Assembly (NCBI GenBank): GCA_964506685.1
Contig: CAZDMQ010000008.1
Location: 7,132-71,131 of the forward strand
Reading direction: 5' to 3'
DNA: 64,000 nt
Origin: UBA5336 sp964506685
Lineage (GTDB): Bacteria; Pseudomonadota; Alphaproteobacteria; Caulobacterales; Hyphomonadaceae
Part shown: piece after piece, positions 7,501 through 16,517 of the stretch
Layout of the letters: every line of letters begins with the position of its first letter
Numbering within the stretch: position 1 is the stretch's first letter
Notes under the pieces: model-generated
The model's database searches: none
Told to the model about the DNA's origin: nothing
Seen by the model: only the letters and a program-made list of their open reading frames with translations
Made by a program: the position numbers and the translations under genes

Positions 7501-10251
7501 GTCCGCGAGGAGCGCGCCATCACCGTCACCGCACCTGGCAAGCCGGCGCGGATCGAGGTGCTCGCACCCGAGACCGCCGTCGCCGATCCCGGCCGGCCTG
7601 TGGCGATCGAGCTCCGTGTGGTCGATGCAAATGGCCACCCGACCGCTGCGCCGACCGAAGTGACCCTGCATGCGCGCGAGGACCGCTTCGATGCGCGCGA
7701 TACCAGCGACCAGCAGCCGGGCGTGCAGACTCTCATCCAGGACGGGCGGGCGACGATTGAGCTGATCCCGGCCGACCGGGTCGGCACGCGCACGGTCTTC
7801 GTCGACAGCCCCTTCGGCCGCAGGGAGGTGCGGATCCGCTTCACCTCGAATGTCGCAAGCGACCCGGTCGCCGTCGGCGTGATCGAGGGCGCGGTGAACC
7901 TCGGCCATGGCGGGGATAGGGACATCCGCTCCGTCCTCGAGGACGGCGAGCTCAACGGTTTCGAGGATACCCAGGAAGGGGTCGAAGCCGCCATCTATGC
8001 CCGCGGGCGCATTCCCGGCGATGCCGTGCTGACCGTGCGGGTCGATACTGACAAGGAAGTCGACGAAGCGCTGTTCCGGTCGGTCGAGCCGGACCAGTTC
8101 TATCCGGTTTATGGCGACCAGTCCGAACGCGGCTTCGATGCCCGTTCGCGCGGCAAGGCCTTTGCCCGCATCGAGAAGGATGCCTCCTACCTCCTGTTCG
8201 GCGATGTTTCCTATGAGAGCCGCTCCAGCGCGGTCCAGCTTGGCCGCTACCAGCGCACGATGGAAGGCGCGGAGGGCCATTTCGAGCAGGGCCGGTTCCG
8301 GCTCGATGTCTATGCCGGAGAGACCGACACCGGCCAGCAGGTGCTGGAAATCCCCGCCCAGGGCCTGTCGGGACCGTATCTTCTCGGCATGGACGAGGTG
8401 ATCGAGAATTCCGAGACCGTGGAGCTCATCACCCGCGACCGCAACCAGCCATCGGTGATCCTCAAGATCGAGCCGGTGAACCGGTTCACCGGCTACACGC
8501 TCGACTATTTCGCCCGTACGCTGATCTTCACCCGTCCCATCCCGGCGCGCGACGAGAACCTCAACCCGGTCTCGATCCGCGTCACCTTCGAGACCGATGC
8601 GGGGAAGGGCGAAGCCTATGACGTTTATGGCGGCGAGGCCGGTTTCGACCTGACCGAATGGCTTTCGCTTGGCGTTCGCGAGCTGCGCTCGGACGCCCCC
8701 GAAGGTACATCCGACGACCGCACCGTGCGCACCGCCTTTATTGATGCCGCAATCGGCTTGCGAGGCCGGCTGCAGGTCGAAGCTGCCGAGACAGAGGGCA
8801 GCCTTTCCGATGGTGGCCGGGCCGTGCGGGCCTCCTATGAGCAACAGACCGAAACCGGCAGCATGGGCGCGCGGATCGCCTCCACGGACAAGGGCTTCGA
8901 TACGCCTGGCTCGTCGGTCTCGGCCGGCCGGCGCGAGGCGCGGCTGTTCGCCAATACCCGCATCGGCGAGGCTGGCGGCCTGGTCAGCGGCGAGGCGCTC
9001 TATTCCGAAGATACCGTGGGTGACAGCGAGCGCTATGGCGTGGTCGGCCGTTATGAGCGACCGCTGAGCGATACGCTGCGGATCCGGGGCGGCAGCCGCT
9101 ATATACATGACGAGGTCGCCCGGGCCGGTGCCGAGGATGCCCTGACCGGCATTGTCGGCATCAACTGGTCACCCGTCGCCCTGCCGGGAGCGAGCTTCGA
9201 TCTCGAGGGCGAGCAGGAGGTCAGCGGCGGTGATGCCCGGCGCGTCGGCCTGGGCGCGGACTATGCCGTCAATCCGGCCTGGCGGGTCTACTCCATTGGT
9301 GAATGGAGCAGTTCGCGCAGCGGCGGGTTCGGCCTGATCGAGGGCCGGGATGAGGTCACCCTGCGGGCCGGCTCCGAATACCGCTGGGCCGACAATATCA
9401 ACGCCTTCACCGAATACCGGGCCAATGAAGCGTTCTTCGACGCCGGCCTTGCCCAGGGCCTCAGTGCGAACTGGGCGCTGGCGCCGAATTTCACGGCCCG
9501 CGGCCGGGTCGAGCATGTCCAGCCGATCGCCGACACGTTCGACCGTAACACTGCGGTCGGTGTCGGCGGGACCTGGGAGACCGAAGGCCGCGACCGGCTG
9601 CTCGATGGCGACGTCGAATATGCCGCTGGGGAGGGCGACCGGGAGAACTGGTACACGTCCACGACGGCCGGCCTGCGCTGGGAGACCATGACCCTGCTGG
9701 CCCGCAGTCGCACCGCGCTGGTCCGTGGCGCCGATGAGCGCACCCTCAGCCGGACCCGGGTCGGCTGGGCGCACCGGCCCGAGGACAACGACCTCTCCAA
9801 CACGCTGGTCTGGTACGAGTACGAGCATGATGATGGCCGCGAGATCACCACCGACCGGCACATCTGGTCGGTCGGCAGCGAGCTCAAGCGCTCCGCCGAG
9901 CTGCGCCTGCGCGGGCGCGTCGCCGGACAGGTCTACCAGTTCGACGGGCCGTTGCTGGACGAGGAGACGACCACCGTGCTTGCCCAGGCCGGTTTCGACC
10001 GCGACCTCGGAACACGCTGGAACCTCGCAGCCCATGTCGCCGGCCTCGCCGATGGCGGCTTCGACGATCACACATACGGGGTCGGTGCCGAGCTGAACTT
10101 TGTCGGCGTGAAGAATGCGCTGGTCGGGATCGGCTACAATCACACGCGGCTTCGCGAGGAACATATCCGCTCGCTGTATCGCGTCGGGACCTATCTCCGC
10201 CTGCGCGTGAAGTTCGACCAGGATGTCTGGGACATCTTCGCAGATGAGTGA
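4501..10251 (+). CDS. Giant DUF11 / SdrD-like / invasin-like protein with C-terminal outer-membrane beta-barrel
   Basis: 1916 aa from the ATG at 4501, chosen because it starts a signal peptide (FAPRKLALVGLAVAAQ...); the open frame runs 49 codons further upstream without one. Approximate layout: DUF11-like domains 30-400; a CarboxypepD_reg/SdrD-like fold near 480-540 (PIPGARVELLDASG); another DUF11 domain about 580-720; an SdrD_B-like domain about 725-830 (GKVFMDCDGDGFQSN, a calcium-type loop); an Ig/Big-type domain about 1020-1110. From about residue 1130 to the end is a long series of amphipathic beta-strands with alternating aromatic and polar residues, starting near FYPVYGDQSERGFD, as in outer-membrane barrels. 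It probably anchors the cluster products at the outer membrane. The exact barrel family is not recognised. Confidence 0.7.
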   Translation: MTVHFAPRKLALVGLAVAAQSTARDAEALPPRAGSEILSASRLSYMNESLGITETLEINTVITTVAPVADFDISNVEQFVRAPGERASFTFQVTNTGNTDTGVALDFRQSVGDYRFDSLDARIDLNGNGIIDQGEPALSEGSLIDLQYGESVLIIVDATVPGTARPGETAGLVLSGRTMNAPQSVEAGSEAMVLVASHSLALDKLGRVKSDGETIVYTLTLRNTAGSTFDPALEGFGLPSLVDGVPQSLIVVSDDIPRNTTFREIVDPGMFQPVFRLAGADATQWTSTPPEDLQQVIAVGFVSDDPFRGGQTAAFDFAVSVNDGAGSTEIENTGMILTPDGVGGIVEAPSNTVATAVEGSAGSVRFHASEAYDDPFSEAGFDSPVFIEAVSGQCNVSSGIDRAEIVIRTAPDGDEEHVIAVETAPNSGVFRAPGLALANEGPVLLGDGVLRGSKRSVAPVSLACDPALQTELLIAPAGAVFLSATNEPIPGARVELLDASGAVRTTATTDAEGFFEIVPGVEGIVSLRVTPPGELTAPSTRSGFPGYGRIIEADASYARPFRVTAPGRTLMVDIPVDPNFTGALLAEKSADRGRAGLGEFINYTVRARNTSAVAVRAAEIADALPPGLSFVAGSARLDGEPVDDPARLPGGAVAFALPTLSPNAEVTIAYAAEVLPTAGDGKVTNFALARGELVGFGQAVASNTAQASVEIDTDDGVFSRDGVILGKVFMDCDGDGFQSNVTGLEPGLPGVQIHTQEGLSVVTDVKGRFSLPGLKPVTHVLDIYEPTLPDGTHVVVNRTLDAGDGGSRFVPLKAGEIRSEDFAVQPTSGAACTAPLMEHLRQRIEDFAGRGLGQPSDIAALQLSRVRPSVLVENSETAGTAVFRDRGRAAARALQDGGRDDPRRIATDVDLEAMLPGLDPALGFIELADGDQLVQRRATVRVVAPANMTVGLSRNGAPVAGDRIGRQLSDGRVQVVEFVAVELREGMNTFLLTASDGFGNVREERAITVTAPGKPARIEVLAPETAVADPGRPVAIELRVVDANGHPTAAPTEVTLHAREDRFDARDTSDQQPGVQTLIQDGRATIELIPADRVGTRTVFVDSPFGRREVRIRFTSNVASDPVAVGVIEGAVNLGHGGDRDIRSVLEDGELNGFEDTQEGVEAAIYARGRIPGDAVLTVRVDTDKEVDEALFRSVEPDQFYPVYGDQSERGFDARSRGKAFARIEKDASYLLFGDVSYESRSSAVQLGRYQRTMEGAEGHFEQGRFRLDVYAGETDTGQQVLEIPAQGLSGPYLLGMDEVIENSETVELITRDRNQPSVILKIEPVNRFTGYTLDYFARTLIFTRPIPARDENLNPVSIRVTFETDAGKGEAYDVYGGEAGFDLTEWLSLGVRELRSDAPEGTSDDRTVRTAFIDAAIGLRGRLQVEAAETEGSLSDGGRAVRASYEQQTETGSMGARIASTDKGFDTPGSSVSAGRREARLFANTRIGEAGGLVSGEALYSEDTVGDSERYGVVGRYERPLSDTLRIRGGSRYIHDEVARAGAEDALTGIVGINWSPVALPGASFDLEGEQEVSGGDARRVGLGADYAVNPAWRVYSIGEWSSSRSGGFGLIEGRDEVTLRAGSEYRWADNINAFTEYRANEAFFDAGLAQGLSANWALAPNFTARGRVEHVQPIADTFDRNTAVGVGGTWETEGRDRLLDGDVEYAAGEGDRENWYTSTTAGLRWETMTLLARSRTALVRGADERTLSRTRVGWAHRPEDNDLSNTLVWYEYEHDDGREITTDRHIWSVGSELKRSAELRLRGRVAGQVYQFDGPLLDEETTTVLAQAGFDRDLGTRWNLAAHVAGLADGGFDDHTYGVGAELNFVGVKNALVGIGYNHTRLREEHIRSLYRVGTYLRLRVKFDQDVWDIFADE

Positions 10252-10313
10252 TCGCTCGACCCGTGGCTTTCCCGTCCCTCCCCAATCGCCCTGCAAGTCT
10301 GTTTGCCGGGCGC

Positions 10314-10335
10314 CCTTTGCCCGAGCGCGCAAAGG
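10314..10335 (+). terminator. Possible terminator hairpin after the barrel gene
   Basis: CCTTTGC (10314-10320) pairs with GCAAAGG (10329-10335) across an 8-nt loop. It lies in the 230-bp gap between the barrel gene and the next large gene. No T-run follows. The rest of the gap is AT-richer near 10385-10440 and probably holds the promoter of the gene at 10482. Confidence 0.35.
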
Positions 10336-10481
10336 TGGGGCGTGCGGGCGTCAACCTGTTCACAGAAATCTCGCGCATCGCGCGTCTTGCTGTGAAATAT
10401 CGCATCGAAAAATCGTGAAACGAGTTTTCAGGTGAGAAAAACCTCCCTATCGGGGTCGTGCGGTCCAGAAGGAGCCGAATA

Positions 10482-13400
10482 ATGAGGAAAGATCGCATTT
10501 CGCGCGGAACGGCGCCAGCGGGCCATTCTTCCGCCCTTCGCCGCCCCGTCATACGTCAAGAAGGCAATCCGACCATGCGCCCTCGACCCGTTCTGCGTTC
10601 CCTGACTGCGACACTGGAGGGGCTCACCCGTCGGGCAGGGGCGCTCTTGCGTGCCGGCGTCGTCTTTCTGCCGCACGAACGCAAACAGCCACTGCAGAAA
10701 GGCGCCGGAAGGGATCGTTCAGGCGATGCCGACACGATCGAGAGGCCATGCGGCCTGCAAAGAATAGTCCGGTCCGGGGTCATGGCCTTGCTTGTGGCAG
10801 CCATCTGGGCGCCGGCCGGCATCGCACAGACGACCTACACGGTGTGCTCCAAACAAGGCTCGGAGCTTGACCTGAACAGTTCGTCCACAAGCGGCATGCG
10901 GGCGAAGCTCTCGAATGGCAATTATTTCGGGCCCGGCGGCACGGTTGCGCCAGAGCAGATGAGCTTCCAGTCGCTGTTTTCGCTCAATTCCACTTCCCTG
11001 GCCGCCTGCGATATCTTCATTGGCGGAGGCGGGCCGGAAAACCTCTCAATCACCGAAACCCAGGCGATCCGCACCTGGGTAAACTCGGGAAACCGCTTTG
11101 TCATCGCCGGTTGCGACAGCTCTTCCCAACTCCTGTGTGGCCCCAACGGTCTCCAGCGCGGACTCACCAATGTCGGTTCCGGTTCCGGCATCTCACTCAA
11201 TTTCAGCATGGCCTACAATCCGCTCACCTGCGGCGGCGTGGCGGGTGTCAACACGTTTGGGGGCGCGGCCACCCTGATATCCCCGCTGGGAACCGACACA
11301 GTGCTGGCCACGCATAATGGCGGCTTTTCCGGACAGCCCGCTGCTATTGCACCCAATCCCGTTTCACCGAACTTCCTGATGACGGCCGACCCGGACATGT
11401 ATGGTTCCGCCGGCAATGGGGTCATCGGCACATCGGCAATTGCATCAAGCGACCAGGCCGTCTTTGTTCTTAACTCCTTCAAGTTCGCCGCCGATGCCCT
11501 GTCGGGCCGGCTGCTCAATCCGCAATGTCCGGTTGACTACAATTCCACCGGCGATCTTGAAATCGGTCTGACGGCGAGTGCGACGACGACCCGTGTCGGC
11601 AATTCGGTCGACTTCGAGGTCGAGGTCGCCAATACGGGCGGGACAAGCGTCGGCGATATCACGGCCCTGTTCCAGGTGCCGGCCAGCTTCAGCTTTGTCA
11701 GTCACGCCGGTCCGGGCAGTTACAATGACGCCAGCGGTGCATGGAACATTGGCACGCTCGATCCGGGCGACAGTGTCACGCTGGTCGTCACGTCGACGGC
11801 CGCGGCGGTGGGTTCGCCGGTTGCGCAGGCCGAGATTGCCGCCGCAAACCTGCCCGACAGCGATTCCGCGCCCAATGCCAGTTTCGGCGAGGACGACCTT
11901 GCCGATGGACTGAATGATGATGATGAGGCGTCCCTGGCATTGCTTGTTGAAGCAGAGGTCGGCAACTTGCCGCCTGCGGGCGTCGCTGATCAGTGTCCCA
12001 TGCCGAGCCTCTATGTCGCCAATGGCGCTTCGGGAACCTGGCCGATACGTCCGGATGTGACCGTTTCGGCCACGACCAGTATGGGCGGGCTGATCACGGA
12101 CCAGGCCCGCACCTTCAGCAATATCGGTGCGGAACTGCGCGAGGGCATCGAGGTGGAGCGCTGGCAGCGCAATGGCGGTGACATCAACCTGACGATTGAT
12201 TTCAGCCCGGCCATCCCGGCCAGTGAGATCGCCCTTGTCGTTTATGATCTCGGGCTCGGTTTGAGCACGCCCTATAATGCGACGTTCGATTTCGCGGTGT
12301 CGGGCGGGGCCACAACACAAGACTTCCGTGTCAGCGCCGTCGATGGAGAGACCGAACTCCTGTACCGACCTTCAACAGGTCGGCTCGACAAGAGCGATCC
12401 CAGCCACAACGTCCGTGAGTCCGCCGTGCTCGTCGGCCAGAGCGCCAGCCTTGTTTCACAGATCACGCTGACCTCTTCGGGTGTCGCACCAGCAGATTTC
12501 CTCGGTGTCGGCCTTTTTGCCGTGAATGCCTGTGACTTCTCCGACGCTCCGGCTGGACTCGGCGCACCTGCGCATTCGCTCATCCCCGACCTTTATCTCG
12601 GCACGCAGATCGATGACGAGAATGATGCGCTGCCAACAACCGGCGCAGACGGCGATGACACGGAGAATCTTGCCGACGAAGACGGCGTGACCTTCCCAAC
12701 GCTGGTGCAGGGCCAGAGCGCGGCGATCAGCGTCGAGGTCACGCAGGCGTCGGCGAATGACGGCTACCTGCAAGGCTGGATCGACTGGAACGGCGACGGC
12801 GATTTCGCCGATGCGGGCGAGCAGGTCGCGACAGACCTGCAGTCGCCGGGTGCCGGAGCCAGCACGATCAGCGTGCCCGTCACCGTGACCGCCACCGCCA
12901 CCACCAGCCCCACCTTCGCCCGCTTCCGCTGGTCGACGACGCCCGGTCTCGACGCCACCACCGCCGCGCCCGATGGCGAGGTGGAGGATTACGGAGTTAC
13001 CATCACGGCGGTCAGCGTTTCCACAGACACATCGACAGCTTCCCTCTGTCTCAACCAGAGCGGCACGCTACTCGGGCCAAACCTCTTTACTGCCGCCGAT
13101 GGCGGCACCTTCGGAACCGGTAGCGGCGCGGCAGACGAGATCGCGGCGACGAATCCCTATCCCGGCGTATTCGGGACCTACACTTATCACAGTAACCTCG
13201 GCTTCGGGGGCGGCACCCAGCCAAAAGTCCAGGTCGCCTCGAACTATGTCACTCGCTTTTTCAGCGGCGCAGGCCATGCGGGCGTCATCGATCCGGAGAA
13301 TGGCGCGACCGGGCGGTTCATACTCGTCGACGGCTCGCCCGCCCAGGCCAGCTTCTTTACCGAAACACTCTCCGGTCTCTCTCCCAATACGAACTATGAG

Positions 13401-16400
13401 TTTTCGATGTGGGTCAGCAACATGCTGGACGCTGACAATACCGACAAAGTCGATCCGGATATCGGCATGACCGTGGACGGCGTCACCGGATATGCGTCCG
13501 GGCCCATCGCGGAAACCTCCGAGGTTGTCTGGAAGCGCGTCGGCTTTGTCTTCAATACGGGATCGCGGACAAGCGCGACCCTTGCGGTCCGGGATGAAGG
13601 CGGATCTGCCGATGGAAACGACTTCATGGTCGACAATATCACTGTCCGGTCCTGCGACCTGCCGAGCGGCACGGTGACCGGCATAGTCTACCTCGATGCC
13701 ATCCCACAGAATGATGCGCTGGACCCGGCCGAGGCCAAACTCGACGCGATCAGGGTGCAGTTGATCGACGATCAGGGCGATGCCAGCGCCGCCAATGATA
13801 TCATCGTGGCCGAAGCGGACACCGCCACCGATGGTACCTACAGCTTCACCGATGTGCCCCTGTCAGCCAATTACATCGTGCGCGTCGATGCGGGCGATGC
13901 CGACCTCCCCGGCTCCGTGACAGGCCTCGGCACGCCGAATGACCTCGCGGTCAACCTGGCCACCGATGGCCAGACGATTTCAGGCCAAAACTTCGGCTTC
14001 GATGATCCGACGGCCAGCCCATACACGCCCACCCTGCCGACGCAGCAATGCCAGATCGCCGTGTCGAGTTGGGACCTCACGGTCCCCGCCAAGGTCGTTG
14101 ATGGAAATTACAATGGGCTGCTGGACGCGGGCTGGGCCTTTACGGCCGAGGGCATTCCTGTGCGCCCGAGTTCGGATGCGCCAAATGCAGTCGCGACGCT
14201 GACCGAAGGCGGGGAAGTGTCCGACAGGACGTCCGCCGCCGGTACGGGACCGGCTGAGACTCACATGATGGTCCAGCGCATCGAAGCGGTGCCCGGCGTC
14301 AATTACACCGTGGATTTCACCCAACCTGTCCGGAACGAGCAGGAGTGGTACTACACAGCCGTTCTGGACGCCGACGGAAATGTGCTCGCGACCCAGTCAC
14401 CGGCAGGCTCCGCCTCCATCGCGGACACTGGGCCGGGTGACCTGACCGTCACCGTTCCGGCGGCCGGCAGCGCGCCCGGCGTGATCTACGCCTATGGCTG
14501 GGTCGCTGACTATAATGGCGTCTTCTCCTCGCCGCAGGCCAATGCCTGTGCGACCGTTTCCGGCGTCGTCTATGACAACAATTCCGGCGACGACACGTTC
14601 AACGCCGGGACCGACACCGAATACGAGACTGTCGATGTCACGATCACCCGTTCCGGCGGTGATGGCACCTTCGGTGATGGCAATGAGGCCGTGTTCGCCA
14701 CCGTGCAGACAGCGGCCAGCGGTGGCTACACGCTCGAAGTGCCGCTGGATGACCCCGACATCCGTATCGAGGCCGACGCGGCAACAGGCACAATCCCGGC
14801 GGGGGCAACCATCACCACGCCCAATCCGGTCGACCGGCTCGCGATTTCCCTCGCCGGACCGAACACAGCCGATTTCGGGGTCAGCCAGGGCGACCTGTCG
14901 CTGTCCTTGTCCATGGCGCCGACAGATCCAGCAGACGGAGACGTGGTGACCTTCACCCATCTCGTCAGCAATGAGGGCGTGTCGCAGATCACCGGCATCT
15001 CGGTCGCAGCCCCGTTGCCGGCTGCAGTATCCTTCGACAGCGCGGCCGGGGGCGGGACTTATGATGACGCTGCGGGCGTCTGGACGGTGGGCGACCTCGC
15101 TGTCGGCGGCACGGCACGGCTTGACCTTGTGACAATCGTCTCCGGCACGGTGCCCGTCACCTTCATCGCCGAAATCTCGGCGGCCGATCAGGGCGATGTC
15201 GACTCGATCCCCGGCACCGGCGCCACAAACGGTATCACCGCCGATGACGGCCGGGACGGCGACCCCAACGCGGTCGATGATGACGAGGCCAGCGTCACCT
15301 TCACGCCGCTCCCCGCTGATATCGAGCTGACCGGCACGGTGTTCTTCGACGATGGCAGCGGCACCGGCGCCACCGCCCATGACGGTGCGCAGGCGGGAAG
15401 TGAACCCGGCGCTGGCGGTGTGACGCTCGAGGCGGTCGATGCCGGCGGCGCGGTCGTTGCCACCGCCCTGACCGATGGCACCGGCGCCTACGCCCTCGCC
15501 ATCCCTGCCGCCCTCGACGGGTCGGCCGTGACCATCCACGCGACCGCGCCCAGCGGCGTCCTCCACATCGCAGGCGCAGTGAGCGGGGCCACCGATTCCG
15601 ACACCACCGACGGCAAGGTTGCCCTGACGCTGGCGGCCGGCACGTCCTATGGCTTCGATTTCGGCCTCGCCCGCGCGCCGCGCCTGACCGAGGACCAGGT
15701 CAAGACCGTGGCGTCCGGCGGTTCGGTCATGGTCGCCCACACCTTCACGGCCGGCGCCCCGGTCGATGCGGTCTTCGCCCTGGCAGGCGAGAGCCAGGCC
15801 CCGGCGGGCAGCTTCGCCACCGCCCTCTTCCACGATGAGGATTGCAGCGGCACGCTCGATCCGGCCGACCTCGCCGTGGCTGGCCCCCGCAGCCTTGTCG
15901 CCGGTGAGCAGCACTGTCTGCTCGTCCGGGTGAGTGCGGTTGCCGGTGCGGCCAATGGAGCGGCGGTCGATTTCGACCTCACGGCGACCGGCACCTATGC
16001 CCTAACGGCAACCCCGTTCGGGCTCGACACTACCAACCGGGTCACCGTCTCCGGCAAGGGGGCGCTGATGCTCGAGAAATCGGTCTGCAACGCCACCTCC
16101 TCGACCTGTGATCTTGCGACTGGCGCGGGATTCGGTCGCAATAATGCGGGCCGGCCTGGCGATACGCTGGTCTACCGGATCGTCTTCTCGGCCCCCGGTC
16201 CCGACCCGGTTGATCAGGTCGAGGTGTTTGACCGCACCCCGGCCTATTCGGCCCTGACCGCGACGGTTCCGGCTGTCGTCCTGCAGCCTGCGGGCGTGAG
16301 TTGCGGGCTCGTCAAGCCGGCAGCACCGGCGGCTGACTATACCGGCGATATCGAGTGGTCCTGCCCCGGCACCATGAACGCCGGCGAGCAGGGCGTGGTC

Positions 16401-16427
16401 AGTTTCGAGGTGCAGGTCGCCAGGTAG
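10482..16427 (+). CDS. Giant multidomain exported protein (DUF11, GEVED, SdrD-like domains)
   Basis: 1981 aa. The ATG at 10482 has an excellent AAGGAG eight bases upstream, although the hydrophobic export signal (GVMALLVAAIWAPAGIAQ) lies only at about residues 99-116, giving an unusually long N-terminal extension. Approximate order after that: a globular N-domain (SITETQAIRTWVNSGNRFV) to 350; DUF11 360-446; an unassigned beta-rich part; a GEVED domain about 703-843 (WIDWNGDGDFADAGEQ, GEVEDYGV); a jelly-roll-like domain 860-1060; an SdrD_B-like domain about 1063-1176; another beta-domain to about 1350; a second SdrD-like domain; DUF11 1470-1610; a third SdrD-like domain; and a C-terminal DUF11-like domain ending VVSFEVQVAR. 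No barrel or sorting signal is seen. Adhesin or matrix role inferred from domain content. Confidence 0.7.
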   Translation: MRKDRISRGTAPAGHSSALRRPVIRQEGNPTMRPRPVLRSLTATLEGLTRRAGALLRAGVVFLPHERKQPLQKGAGRDRSGDADTIERPCGLQRIVRSGVMALLVAAIWAPAGIAQTTYTVCSKQGSELDLNSSSTSGMRAKLSNGNYFGPGGTVAPEQMSFQSLFSLNSTSLAACDIFIGGGGPENLSITETQAIRTWVNSGNRFVIAGCDSSSQLLCGPNGLQRGLTNVGSGSGISLNFSMAYNPLTCGGVAGVNTFGGAATLISPLGTDTVLATHNGGFSGQPAAIAPNPVSPNFLMTADPDMYGSAGNGVIGTSAIASSDQAVFVLNSFKFAADALSGRLLNPQCPVDYNSTGDLEIGLTASATTTRVGNSVDFEVEVANTGGTSVGDITALFQVPASFSFVSHAGPGSYNDASGAWNIGTLDPGDSVTLVVTSTAAAVGSPVAQAEIAAANLPDSDSAPNASFGEDDLADGLNDDDEASLALLVEAEVGNLPPAGVADQCPMPSLYVANGASGTWPIRPDVTVSATTSMGGLITDQARTFSNIGAELREGIEVERWQRNGGDINLTIDFSPAIPASEIALVVYDLGLGLSTPYNATFDFAVSGGATTQDFRVSAVDGETELLYRPSTGRLDKSDPSHNVRESAVLVGQSASLVSQITLTSSGVAPADFLGVGLFAVNACDFSDAPAGLGAPAHSLIPDLYLGTQIDDENDALPTTGADGDDTENLADEDGVTFPTLVQGQSAAISVEVTQASANDGYLQGWIDWNGDGDFADAGEQVATDLQSPGAGASTISVPVTVTATATTSPTFARFRWSTTPGLDATTAAPDGEVEDYGVTITAVSVSTDTSTASLCLNQSGTLLGPNLFTAADGGTFGTGSGAADEIAATNPYPGVFGTYTYHSNLGFGGGTQPKVQVASNYVTRFFSGAGHAGVIDPENGATGRFILVDGSPAQASFFTETLSGLSPNTNYEFSMWVSNMLDADNTDKVDPDIGMTVDGVTGYASGPIAETSEVVWKRVGFVFNTGSRTSATLAVRDEGGSADGNDFMVDNITVRSCDLPSGTVTGIVYLDAIPQNDALDPAEAKLDAIRVQLIDDQGDASAANDIIVAEADTATDGTYSFTDVPLSANYIVRVDAGDADLPGSVTGLGTPNDLAVNLATDGQTISGQNFGFDDPTASPYTPTLPTQQCQIAVSSWDLTVPAKVVDGNYNGLLDAGWAFTAEGIPVRPSSDAPNAVATLTEGGEVSDRTSAAGTGPAETHMMVQRIEAVPGVNYTVDFTQPVRNEQEWYYTAVLDADGNVLATQSPAGSASIADTGPGDLTVTVPAAGSAPGVIYAYGWVADYNGVFSSPQANACATVSGVVYDNNSGDDTFNAGTDTEYETVDVTITRSGGDGTFGDGNEAVFATVQTAASGGYTLEVPLDDPDIRIEADAATGTIPAGATITTPNPVDRLAISLAGPNTADFGVSQGDLSLSLSMAPTDPADGDVVTFTHLVSNEGVSQITGISVAAPLPAAVSFDSAAGGGTYDDAAGVWTVGDLAVGGTARLDLVTIVSGTVPVTFIAEISAADQGDVDSIPGTGATNGITADDGRDGDPNAVDDDEASVTFTPLPADIELTGTVFFDDGSGTGATAHDGAQAGSEPGAGGVTLEAVDAGGAVVATALTDGTGAYALAIPAALDGSAVTIHATAPSGVLHIAGAVSGATDSDTTDGKVALTLAAGTSYGFDFGLARAPRLTEDQVKTVASGGSVMVAHTFTAGAPVDAVFALAGESQAPAGSFATALFHDEDCSGTLDPADLAVAGPRSLVAGEQHCLLVRVSAVAGAANGAAVDFDLTATGTYALTATPFGLDTTNRVTVSGKGALMLEKSVCNATSSTCDLATGAGFGRNNAGRPGDTLVYRIVFSAPGPDPVDQVEVFDRTPAYSALTATVPAVVLQPAGVSCGLVKPAAPAADYTGDIEWSCPGTMNAGEQGVVSFEVQVAR

Positions 16428-16517
16428 CCGCCGAGCGAAACTCAGCGATACCCTTACCAATCGGTCACCCCGTCCATATACTCTCCCCCGAATCAGTCTG
16501 CGATGAGGGGTCAGGAC

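Noticed and set aside
6778..9108. Open frame of 776 codons on the minus strand opposite the barrel gene
   Set aside because: No domain or ribosome site; it mirrors the codon bias of the plus-strand gene.
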